64,000 nucleotides of DNA from NCBI RefSeq assembly GCF_905372745.1, contig NZ_CAJPQR010000009.1, positions 13,281-77,280 on the forward strand. The letters run 5' to 3'. Shown here in pieces: positions 27,512-34,441 of the stretch. A program made the translations under genes and the position numbers. Source of the stretch: an uncultured Campylobacter sp. GTDB taxonomy: Bacteria > Campylobacterota > Campylobacteria > Campylobacterales > Campylobacteraceae. The notes under the pieces were generated by a model. That model was not told the DNA's origin, did not search any database, and saw only the letters and a list, made by a program, of their open reading frames with translations. The number at the start of each line of letters is the position of its first letter. Position 1 is the stretch's first letter.

Positions 27512-28720
27512 ATGACAAACATCTCAAAACTCGATGAGTTTCGTCGTGACCCTGACGCCTATTTAAAAGAGTTAAAACTCCCATACGGCAAAACTACCCT
27601 GCGCCAAGTCTTAAACGCCGATGGGCTAACCATCCGCATCCAAAAAATCAAATGCGTTAAAGCCCCGCTAATCCGCTATCGTAAGGATTACTACTATAGC
27701 AAGGGCGGTCAAATAGTCGCGAAAATAGGCTCAATAGATGATCTGACTTATCGCCAAGCTACAAAAAAGCTTTATGAGGTTAGGGCTGAAGCTCTTGACC
27801 ATCAAGATCCGAAAAAAATAAAAATCACGCTAAGAGATGTTTTTGACGAGTACGTCGCGAGTTCGACTCTAGGATGTGGCTCTCGCACTATCGAAAAAAA
27901 AGGCATAGCATTTAACAAGCTCCAAAAATATGCTAATATGCCTGCAAAATCTTTAAAGCTCGAACACATTTTGGAAATAGCTCAAGCTAGCTATACCCGT
28001 AACGAGTTTTCTGCGCTCCGCGACTTCTCAAGTTTTATGGGGCAATTCCTAGCCTTTGCTATACGCCGAAAATATATCTCAAGCGATCCTTTGGGTGGTG
28101 AAAAGCTTACGGCGCATTTTGCCTTGGGTAAAAAAGGCGAATATCCTTGGATTGATTCCGATGAGGACTTACGGGCTCTTTGTCTGTACGTTTCAAACTA
28201 TCCCGATACCGCAAGCGTCCGCAATGCCTTAGTTTTCGGGCTTTGTACGGGATTGCGCCCGGGTAATATTCGCAACTTGGCTACAAAACATCTAAGAACT
28301 GATGAAAACGGCGAATACTTCCTCTTTTTTGAAGCTGACGAGATGAAAGTCGAAGCAAACGGGGACATATATATCGGGCTCCCCCGTGAACTTGGCGATT
28401 GGCTTCAAAGCATAACTAAAAACGGCTTATATTTCCCGTCTCGAAAAAATACGCTCCTATCCGACGCTGTGCTTAGCAAGGCTTTGAGAAAATGCCCCTT
28501 ACAGAACATTAAGCCTAAAGGTAAAACCTCGATAGTCTGTCATAGCTTCCGAAAAATCTTGAGCACCTTTGTAAATGAGTCTGACGATAACGGAGTAAGC
28601 GATTATGACGTAGAGCGCGCCTTAGCTCACAAGGTCGGCGGAATGGCAGGGCGATATAATAAATCAAAAGCTGTTGCTACGACTCGGCGTGTTTTAACTT
28701 GGTGGCTTTCATATTTGTAA
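27512..28720 (+). CDS. Tyrosine-type site-specific integrase
   Basis: 402 residues. The N-terminal part (about 1-95) is an arm-binding domain, a core-binding domain follows (about 110-205), and the catalytic domain contains the expected residues: Arg in GLCTGLRPGNIRNL, the HxxR box in CHSFRKIL, a further His in ALAHKVGG, and the nucleophile Tyr in GRYNKS. It lies next to the tRNA-Leu attachment site in the usual orientation, reading into the element. The ATG at 27512 has a strong cggagg site. It should catalyse integration at, and excision from, the tRNA 3' end. Confidence 0.95.
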   Translation: MTNISKLDEFRRDPDAYLKELKLPYGKTTLRQVLNADGLTIRIQKIKCVKAPLIRYRKDYYYSKGGQIVAKIGSIDDLTYRQATKKLYEVRAEALDHQDPKKIKITLRDVFDEYVASSTLGCGSRTIEKKGIAFNKLQKYANMPAKSLKLEHILEIAQASYTRNEFSALRDFSSFMGQFLAFAIRRKYISSDPLGGEKLTAHFALGKKGEYPWIDSDEDLRALCLYVSNYPDTASVRNALVFGLCTGLRPGNIRNLATKHLRTDENGEYFLFFEADEMKVEANGDIYIGLPRELGDWLQSITKNGLYFPSRKNTLLSDAVLSKALRKCPLQNIKPKGKTSIVCHSFRKILSTFVNESDDNGVSDYDVERALAHKVGGMAGRYNKSKAVATTRRVLTWWLSYL

Positions 28721-28737
28721 GAGCGGGGGTTAAAATT

Positions 28738-28857
28738 ATGAAGTTAAAAATGGGGGTAACGGGCAAGCATTTTAGGACTATAGCGAAGCCCGTTAGTGCT
28801 GTAATTATAGCACTTCTAACTTTAGCTGTTCTAATTTTTGGCGGTCAGTATGAGTAA
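28738..28857 (+). CDS. Small single-helix membrane ORF (39 residues)
   Basis: It starts at ATG 28738 behind a GGGGG ribosome-like site and ends 8 bp inside the rep gene (its TAA follows the rep ATG at 28850), so the two would be coupled in translation. The protein has a basic start (KLKMGVTGKHFRTIAK) and one hydrophobic helix (AVIIALLTLAVLIFGG). It is not recognised. Possible roles are a regulator of Rep translation, a small holin-like or toxin-like peptide, or nothing at all. Confidence 0.45.
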   Translation: MKLKMGVTGKHFRTIAKPVSAVIIALLTLAVLIFGGQYE

Positions 28858-30205
28858 TTTTCGCTCTGATTTCGATAATTTCAAACCGGGTGAGCTACAC
28901 CTGCGCCAAAAACTTTTAAATCGAGAAATCAAACAACCCCTTGATTCTCGGGCTATCGAGATATCGACTTTCGACGTTTCTGCGGATTTCCTTGCCTTGG
29001 GTTTTTCTTGTGTCGGCATAACTCTAACTGCCGATAATACGGGCATTTGGCGAAACGGCACGCCGGGGCGAAAGAACAACAAAGAACTTGCGGAAGCCTT
29101 AAAAAAAGCGCTCTACGGGTTAGTTAAAAAGACTTTATCTACGATCCCGCTTTGGGTCGCGTGGGTGTTCGAGCGCCATAAAAACGGCTCTCCGCATATC
29201 CATGCTATGTTGTTTTGTCCCGTGCGCGATCTTGCTCACGTGATAGCCCTCTGCAAGCGGTTATATGATTCTAAATCCGTACAAGTGAACGTGCTCAGTC
29301 CGATGTATGTTTTCAAGGATGAAAAATGGCAGTGGGTTTTGGCTGAAAAAAACGAGGACTTTCCCGCCGCTCTTTGTTCGAAAATTCTTGCTCGAACTAC
29401 TGCTGAAATCGATCCTATTAAGGACAAGCTTGTCCGCCGAAATGTAGCCAAAATAAAAGACGTCCAAACTACAAAAGAACTTCATAGTGTTTGCAATGCA
29501 AAGCTTCGTAAAAAATATCCTAACGCCGAACTAGTACTCGGAAATCTTTTTCATGAACTCTGGCGCTACTGGAAATATGCGCATTGTCGCTCAAAACGAG
29601 AAAGGGTTGCCGAGGATGTGAACCGATACGATAGACTTATTCTTGGCATAAAGGACGAAAACGAAAATGAAACTGATGATGAGCCTTTTCCGGTAAACCG
29701 ATTCGTCATCACTCAACCCGTGCTTGGATCTTTCGGTCGTGACGTAGCTTGTAAGTTAAAAACCAAGGTTGATGATACTTTGCAACAGCTCGACGTAACG
29801 CTATGGACCAAGCACCATACCGAACGTCTGCATGTGAATCTAAAAAACATTTACTTAACTAAAACGCAGATTCATAATCTCAAACTTTGGGCGAAAAAAT
29901 GCCGAAACAAGGACGATCTCCTCGTTCTTTATCGCACTCTTTTTAGCGGTAAAAAAATCGGCGGTAAAGACCCTTTAAGAATGCTTGATTTTGCCCCAAA
30001 AGATCTATCTGATTATGATTGTGAGCTTTTGGAAAATCGATTCGATATCCGCTCTTGGCTAGCCTATGTTTTTCCGCTTATTCGCGCTCAAAAACAAGAC
30101 GACAATTCTGATTTTGATCTTGCTACTTTCCTTGCTACTTGTGGGCTCGATGAATTCTTTCGACCTATCCCTGAACCTGCTCCGCCCGAGTTTTGTAGTG
30201 TGTAG
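28850..30205 (+). CDS. HUH-type replication initiator (Rep)
   Basis: 451 residues. Near the N-terminus it has a strand-like motif CVGITLTADNTG and, at about residues 105-125, FERHKNGSPHIHAMLFCP, where HIH is the His-hydrophobic-His metal site of rolling-circle Rep and relaxase nucleases. The catalytic Tyr cannot be assigned with certainty; YWKYAHC is one candidate. The C-terminal half is helical with no clear motif. I chose the ATG at 28850, coupled to the preceding small ORF. The neighbours (integrase and mobilization gene) support a replication or nicking role for the excised circle. A second relaxase function is the alternative. Confidence 0.75.
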   Translation: MSNFRSDFDNFKPGELHLRQKLLNREIKQPLDSRAIEISTFDVSADFLALGFSCVGITLTADNTGIWRNGTPGRKNNKELAEALKKALYGLVKKTLSTIPLWVAWVFERHKNGSPHIHAMLFCPVRDLAHVIALCKRLYDSKSVQVNVLSPMYVFKDEKWQWVLAEKNEDFPAALCSKILARTTAEIDPIKDKLVRRNVAKIKDVQTTKELHSVCNAKLRKKYPNAELVLGNLFHELWRYWKYAHCRSKRERVAEDVNRYDRLILGIKDENENETDDEPFPVNRFVITQPVLGSFGRDVACKLKTKVDDTLQQLDVTLWTKHHTERLHVNLKNIYLTKTQIHNLKLWAKKCRNKDDLLVLYRTLFSGKKIGGKDPLRMLDFAPKDLSDYDCELLENRFDIRSWLAYVFPLIRAQKQDDNSDFDLATFLATCGLDEFFRPIPEPAPPEFCSV

Positions 30206-30270
30206 CGATTTTTAACTACTTTTGATCTATCATGTTTTTATATCTAAAATTAAGCAAAAGGAGGCCTTAA

Positions 30271-30585
30271 ATGGCAAACGATTTTCTCGCAAATGTTGCT
30301 CAACCGCAGAGCCAAAAACCTGTTCAACCTCAAGACCAAAAAGCGACTCAAGTCACGCCAAAACAGGCTGAGGTTACGGATAAAAAAGAGCTAAGTCCTC
30401 GAGGGAAGCTCATTAAAGAACTAAATGCTCTTGTTCTGAAAATAAAAGGCATTGACAAACGCGAAGCCAAAGCGAAAAACGCTTTGGAAAATGCCAAAAA
30501 AGCTGTGGCGAAAATCGAAGAGGAACGCGCTGAAGTTGAGGCGCTTGCTAAAAAGTTCGAGCTCTCGAACTCCGCCTCTCTTTAA
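30271..30585 (+). CDS. Small coiled-coil protein of the element
   Basis: 104 residues, not recognised. The first 45 residues are Gln/Pro/Lys-rich and probably disordered (QPQSQKPVQPQDQKATQVT); the rest is a charged coiled coil (KAKNALENAKKAVAKIEEER). A very strong site (aaggagg) precedes the ATG, so it is probably abundant. It sits between rep and the relaxase gene. An accessory DNA-binding protein of the relaxosome is plausible, but nothing in the sequence proves it. Confidence 0.65.
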   Translation: MANDFLANVAQPQSQKPVQPQDQKATQVTPKQAEVTDKKELSPRGKLIKELNALVLKIKGIDKREAKAKNALENAKKAVAKIEEERAEVEALAKKFELSNSASL

Positions 30586-30606
30586 CCCCCCTTGCGGGCG
30601 AACTTT

Positions 30607-30697
30607 CAGCTACGGCTTTATGCTGTAGCTGATTAGTGAGCTCACTAATCAGCCGCAAGCTGACATTCGCTTTTAAGGGGCACAAGACCCCTTAAAA
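30607..30697. repeat. Palindrome cluster before the mobilization gene (candidate oriT)
   Basis: Three nested structures are present: CAGCTAC / GTAGCTG (30607-30613, 30625-30631), a perfect 26-bp palindrome centred on GAGCTC (30628-30653), and TTTTAAGGGG / CCCCTTAAAA with a 7-base loop (30671-30697). They stand directly upstream of the relaxase-like gene, where origins of transfer are often found. The last hairpin could also stop transcription after the coiled-coil gene. Confidence 0.6.
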
Positions 30698-30735
30698 GAA
30701 AATGCAATGCAATAATACTATAACAAGGAAAATAC

Positions 30736-31689
30736 ATGGATAATAGCGCTAAATCTTGTTTCCATATTGATCCAATGAAAGAGTTCGCATACTGGCACGA
30801 TTTCCGACAAGGTTTTCAAGCAAGCAACGTGCAAGGGGACCTTACCAAAGATAACGAGTATTCTTGCTCTTTCCAAGAAGCTCGGGACAAGGCAAAAAAA
30901 ATGAAAGACGAAGCTGACGCCGCCTATCGGGCGCGTACGGGGAGGCGACCGGGCTACAATGCTGAATCTATCTATTGGGAAGCTACGGTGAATTTGCGAG
31001 GCTTTCATTCTAAAGAGGATATCGAAAAAGTTGTGAAAATTCTCGAGAAGCGTCTCGGCTATCGAACCGTTTTTTGGACTCGGCATCGCGACGAAGGTCA
31101 CGAGGCGACCGAGGATGAAATTGAGGAGTTACGAGAATCGGGGAAAATTGATCCGCACTCGTTGGAGCATAAAATTTTCATAAACAACGATCACGTTCAT
31201 ATCGCTATGTTTTCTCTGGATGAAGGCGGGAACTCTCTACATCGTCGAAATTTTGGAAAGCCTAACCTTATCAGTCAAATTCAGACGGAAATCGCGCAAG
31301 CCCTCGGCATGGAGCGCGGCATCAGTAAAAAAATCACGAAGCGAACGCATCTCAGCCCTCGTCAATATCGTCAAGCTATGAGCCTGCAGGAGCCTCTGCA
31401 AGTCAAGCTTGGAGAAGCCAAAAAAGATTTGGCTGAGGCAAAAAAACAAATAAAAGAGCTAGAGAGGCAACTCAAAGAAGCGAATAAACAAGCCCGCGCT
31501 GATCTGCAAGAGCAAGGGGGTAAGCGCGAGGATTACGCGGCTTTAGAGCAAGAAAACCGATTGCTTAAAAATGAGCTAGCTGAGCTTAAAAAAGCGCCCG
31601 TTACTGTAAATATAGATTGTGAGATGGCTAAGATAATGGAAAAAATCGAAAAAATCGAAAAAATCAAAACGGGTTGTTGCAGAGGCTGA
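30736..31689 (+). CDS. Mob/Pre-type relaxase, N-terminal part (frameshifted)
   Basis: 317 residues in this frame. It has a His-hydrophobic-His motif in NNDHVHIAMFSLDEGG (about residues 153-168), similar to the PHxH motif of MobV/Pre plasmid mobilization proteins, and a helical region before it (GFHSKEDIEKVVKILEKRLG). From about residue 215 it becomes a long coiled coil (EAKKDLAEAKKQIKELERQ). The frame ends soon after three repeats of a nine-base A-rich unit (31639-31665); the coiled coil continues in another frame downstream. So the gene is probably one of about 530 codons with a single-base indel, or is read by frameshifting. The start has an aaggaaa site. Confidence 0.7.
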   Translation: MDNSAKSCFHIDPMKEFAYWHDFRQGFQASNVQGDLTKDNEYSCSFQEARDKAKKMKDEADAAYRARTGRRPGYNAESIYWEATVNLRGFHSKEDIEKVVKILEKRLGYRTVFWTRHRDEGHEATEDEIEELRESGKIDPHSLEHKIFINNDHVHIAMFSLDEGGNSLHRRNFGKPNLISQIQTEIAQALGMERGISKKITKRTHLSPRQYRQAMSLQEPLQVKLGEAKKDLAEAKKQIKELERQLKEANKQARADLQEQGGKREDYAALEQENRLLKNELAELKKAPVTVNIDCEMAKIMEKIEKIEKIKTGCCRG

Positions 31690-31723
31690 GACTGAAATCT
31701 CTAAGCTCAAGAACTCTTTGGGT

Positions 31724-32320
31724 ATGTTTGATTGCGAGAAAGTATCTGCCTTTGTATGCGAGGCCGTTGCTTTAGGTTATGCAGCTCATGGACAAATAGA
31801 AAGCTATCTGCCCGTTTTAAATGACGTTGAACGTTATAAGGCGGAAGCTGCGCAAGCGGCGAATCTTAAAGACAATAAGATTGCTAGGGCGTTTTTTGGC
31901 GGTATTGCTTCAAAGCCTGACGTAGATGTAGACGCTCTAAAGAAAGAAAATACTGCCCTATTGCAATCCTTCGATAAATTACAAAAACAAAACGCCGAGC
32001 TACAAAGAATGCTAAAAAGCTCTGCTGACCTTGCCAAACAAAAAGACGCTCAGATCGCCGAGTTAATGAAAGCGAATCAAGAGGGTTTTAGTTCTATTGC
32101 TAGTGATAATTTTCAGCTTGGTCAGGCTGTAATGCTCTCTGAATTGATTGCTAACAAGAAGCTCTATATTGAGCCAAAAGGTCAATCTTTGGTTGTGGGG
32201 CTTGATAGCATTGTTTCGGGGGAGTACCCTGCTAAAAACTTTGAGGGCATAAAAAGCGGCCTTCTTAGCTATTGCCCCTCTTTTATTACTCAAAATAACA
32301 ATCTAGAATATACTCGTTAA
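31724..32320 (+). pseudogene. Mob/Pre-type relaxase, C-terminal part in a shifted frame
   Basis: About 198 residues from the first ATG. This frame is open from 31637 and reads RVVAEAETEISKLKNSLG before that ATG, which continues the coiled coil of the preceding frame when one A is removed from the CAAAAC run at 31665-31670. The rest has another coiled coil (ALLQSFDKLQKQNAELQRM) and no known motif. No ribosome-binding site precedes the ATG, which argues against independent translation. A real frameshift, a sequencing error or programmed slippage are all possible. Confidence 0.6.
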
Positions 32321-32328
32321 CCCTCTTT

Positions 32329-32348
32329 GCCCCTCGATGTATAGGGGC
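32329..32348 (+). terminator. Hairpin after the mobilization gene
   Basis: GCCCCT (32329-32334) and AGGGGC (32343-32348) form a short stem with an 8-base loop, 9 bp after the stop codon; CCTC and GAGG outside can add pairs. A weak T-rich stretch follows (CACTTTTTCC). Confidence 0.5.
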
Positions 32349-32453
32349 TTTGAGGCACTTTTTCCGCGTTTCTTAATAGTATTATATATTTAAATTTAAG
32401 CGAACCGAAAATCTAAAAGCGTCAATCATAAAAAAACAACTCAAGCAAAAGCA

Positions 32454-32846
32454 AAGCAATACAAAAGGCACGGTGGCGGCTGTTTTTTGTTTTTCCTTAG
32501 CTTTGCGGGTTGTGCGAACGGCTTTTACAGAGTCAAGGGCGGATTTTTAGAGGTGAGCGCTAATCGCGAGCCCTTAAAATCCTGCTCGTATACCCTTGAC
32601 CTTGTAAAAAACGGCTCGCTACAATGCCCGCAAATAAAAGCTAAAAGCAGAGCGAGAAAAAATAGGCTCTATGCGCGCCGTTAGCTGTTCGCGGCGTGCA
32701 TTAGCTTATTTTTTCGATACGAGCCTCAGCGAGTATCAAAGCGCCCGCCCGTGCCGTCCTTTATTGCTTCTGTATAACAAAGTTGTATTTTTTAACGCTT
32801 CGCCGATCAGCTCGAAGTGCTCACTGATACGGCTACGCTTGGCCGT
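32454..32846. other. Highly folded non-coding region: candidate structured RNA or single-strand origin
   Basis: An outer stem joins 32454-32480 with 32741-32769. Inside it are a long imperfect hairpin (498-539 with 593-643, capped by GGATTTT/AAAATCC at 541-547 and 576-582), a second long hairpin (653-680 with 692-716) and a short one (716-720 with 733-737), all offsets from 32000. Two more hairpins follow (ATCAG/CTGAT at 32806-32828; ACGGC/GCCGT at 32829-32846). Mismatches in the arms leave pairing largely intact. Within an element with an HUH Rep, this may be a replication origin, or it may be transcribed as an RNA. No reverse transcriptase is nearby. Confidence 0.6.
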
Positions 32847-32871
32847 GGTATGAATACATTTTTTACCCAAT

Positions 32872-32942
32872 TTGCAAAAAATAAAAAAATTTGCTATGAT
32901 GCATTTCAATAAAAAAGGACTATGGCGAAAGAAAGAGATTAA
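32872..32942 (+). promoter_or_regulatory. Consensus promoter with a six-codon ORF
   Basis: TTGCAA (32872-32877), a 17-bp spacer and TATGAT (32895-32900) form an almost perfect sigma-70 promoter. Downstream, an aaagga site precedes ATG 32922 and the six-codon ORF MAKERD. No full gene follows before attR, so the promoter either makes a small RNA or belonged to a lost gene. Confidence 0.5.
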
Positions 32943-33145
32943 TTTCTCTGCTTAAGCTTAGAAGCTTAAATATCCTTAGACATTAAAAAACTGTTTAACA
33001 AAATCGTTTAAGTTTCGGCTCTTTTTCCTAGCATTTCCTTTGTATTTTTGCAGTTATTTAAAAATACTTAGTCAGTCTTTTAAAAATACTGACCTAGTTT
33101 TTACATTATCCCTATTTTAGGGCTTTGTAAGCATAATGCGAACCC

Positions 33146-33160
33146 CGCAGGTCGCACCAT
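33146..33160 (+). repeat. attR core
   Basis: CGCAGGTCGCACCAT, identical to the attL core at 27290-27304. The bases before it do not form a tRNA, so only the 3' end was duplicated. Confidence 0.85.
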
Positions 33161-33300
33161 CATACTTATTAACCTCAACAAAAATCCCCAAAATAGCCAA
33201 ATACATCAAACCCATCGACGGGAAATCTATCAAAAAACCACCAGCTAAATGGCCGAATTTACCGACTAACCAAGTTTTAGTCAGTACTTGTAAGTTATAA
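33146..33300 (+). repeat. Diverged second copy of the element's left end
   Basis: The sequence after attR resembles that after attL well beyond the 15-bp core: both share the order CCAAATxxAT, CGACGGGAAATCTATC and a TTTAGTCAGTA motif at matching distances over about 140 bp. A single insertion would not give this; it suggests the left end of a second related element. Confidence 0.6.
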
Positions 33301-33573
33301 TCTAAAAAACACCTTCTAAAATATTATTATGATTATTTAATATATCTTGGCTGATTTCCAATTATATCCGATTTTTAGACCTCATTAAAAACCATAAACC
33401 GTAATTTAGCGATATTTTTGGACTTTGCTTAGTAATAAGCCTCAATAGTTATGCTTTATTTGGAGTCGAATTTAGCATATTTTCTCTTGAATTACGATAT
33501 TATAACCCTATTTCAAGCTAAATTTAGATTTTGGAGCTAAATTTAAGCCGTAAATTTAGCTCAGATCTTTGTC
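33301..33573. other. AT-rich spacer, possible remnant
   Basis: No gene is visible between the att-like remnant and the stress protein gene. AAATTT hexamers reappear from about 33520, which suggests native DNA resumes there. Confidence 0.4.
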
Positions 33574-34425
33574 TTACATAAATACCGGTATCGTGGTATT
33601 TTGTAAGAAGTACTTGGTCGTACCGCCCAAGAAAATCTCTCTAAAGCCGTTTTCTGCATATCTAGCCGCTACGATTAGGTCAAAATTTCCGTCCGTCGCG
33701 GCTTTTAAAAGCGGTTCGCCAGGGACTGAAAAAGTTCCTACGATCTCAAAATCCGCATTTATGCCGTGCAGTGCGAAGTATTCATCCAGCCTCTTTAAGC
33801 TAGCTTCGCTTTGATCGCCCAAATTTGCCTTTGAAGTGATGCATTTTACGCGCTTAGCCTCTTTTAAAAGCGGTAGCGAGCTGGTAATGGCGCGCGAGCT
33901 CTCAGGCGTACCGGTCCAGCTTACCAGGATATTTTCCGCGCTAAATTTAGTAAGTTTTCTAGGGATAGCGATAACGTTTTTACCGCTTTTTAGTACCGCC
34001 GCTTCAAACGTACCCGTTATCTTACCGTCAAGCGGTACGGCTGCTACGACCATATCGCAAAATTTAGACTCCTGCTCGACGATTAGGCTTCTTTTTCCGC
34101 TTTTGGTTATAAATTTCGCGCTCGCCTCGCCTTTTAACGGAGTATCGCTGACGCGTACGCCAAGCTCGGCGCAAAGCTTATTAAAAATAGCCTCGTTTTG
34201 CTCGTGCTCAAGCCCCAAATCAGCCTTAGCAGCTTTTAAAAACTCCTCGTAAAGCACTCCGCCTCGAAGCGTCATTTTCATATTATAAACGACGCTAGGA
34301 TCGAGCTGGCAAGCCAAAATCTCGATATGGCTGTTGAAATGCTTAGCGACCAGCAAAGCACCTTTTATACGCTCTTTGACGTCGTCGCCGGCACCTATGG
34401 GGAAGAATATTTTTTTATACTGCAT
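33574..34425 (-). CDS. Universal stress protein (UspA) family
   Basis: 283 residues, about twice a single UspA domain, so two tandem domains are likely. The first strand reads YKKIFFPIGAGDDVKERIKG and the second domain starts near ENILVSWTGTPESSRAI. The C-terminal half has FDLIVAARYAENGFREIFLGG, the usual region before the ATP-binding G-x9-G-S/T loop, here GGTTKYFL. These proteins act in the cytoplasm in stress responses. It is the last gene of the purD-to-usp run, 17 bp after pnp. Whether it binds ATP is not certain. Confidence 0.85.
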   Translation of the reverse strand: MQYKKIFFPIGAGDDVKERIKGALLVAKHFNSHIEILACQLDPSVVYNMKMTLRGGVLYEEFLKAAKADLGLEHEQNEAIFNKLCAELGVRVSDTPLKGEASAKFITKSGKRSLIVEQESKFCDMVVAAVPLDGKITGTFEAAVLKSGKNVIAIPRKLTKFSAENILVSWTGTPESSRAITSSLPLLKEAKRVKCITSKANLGDQSEASLKRLDEYFALHGINADFEIVGTFSVPGEPLLKAATDGNFDLIVAARYAENGFREIFLGGTTKYFLQNTTIPVFM

Positions 34426-34441
34426 CGGTTCTCCTTTAAAT

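Larger units (their letters stand above)
27290..33160. mobile_element. Integrative mobilizable element in tRNA-Leu, about 5.9 kb
   Basis: Bounded by direct repeats of the tRNA 3' end (27290-27304 and 33146-33160). It contains a tyrosine integrase next to the tRNA, a small membrane ORF, an HUH Rep, a small coiled-coil protein, a Mob/Pre-type relaxase with a frameshift, and 0.8 kb of folded non-coding DNA. All genes run the same way. AAATTT, common elsewhere in the window, is rare inside. No conjugation or capsid genes are seen, so transfer would need a helper. Replication by rolling circle after excision is an inference from the Rep. Confidence 0.82.

Noticed and set aside
31639..31665. Short tandem repeats as a CRISPR or VNTR array
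   Set aside because: Three nine-base A-rich units inside a coiled-coil gene; too short and without spacers.
32487..32684. A 65-codon open frame in the folded region of the element
   Set aside because: It lies across the long inverted repeat arms; the structure explains the sequence better than coding, and there is no start site.
32454..32846. Retron-type msr/msd RNA
   Set aside because: The branched fold suggested it, but no reverse transcriptase gene exists in the element or nearby.
27512..33145. Prophage
   Set aside because: Integrase present, but no capsid, portal, terminase or lysis genes; Rep and relaxase fit a mobilizable element instead.
33120..33163. Second tRNA-Leu gene at attR
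   Set aside because: Only the last ~15 bases match the tRNA; the preceding bases do not form a D-arm or anticodon arm.
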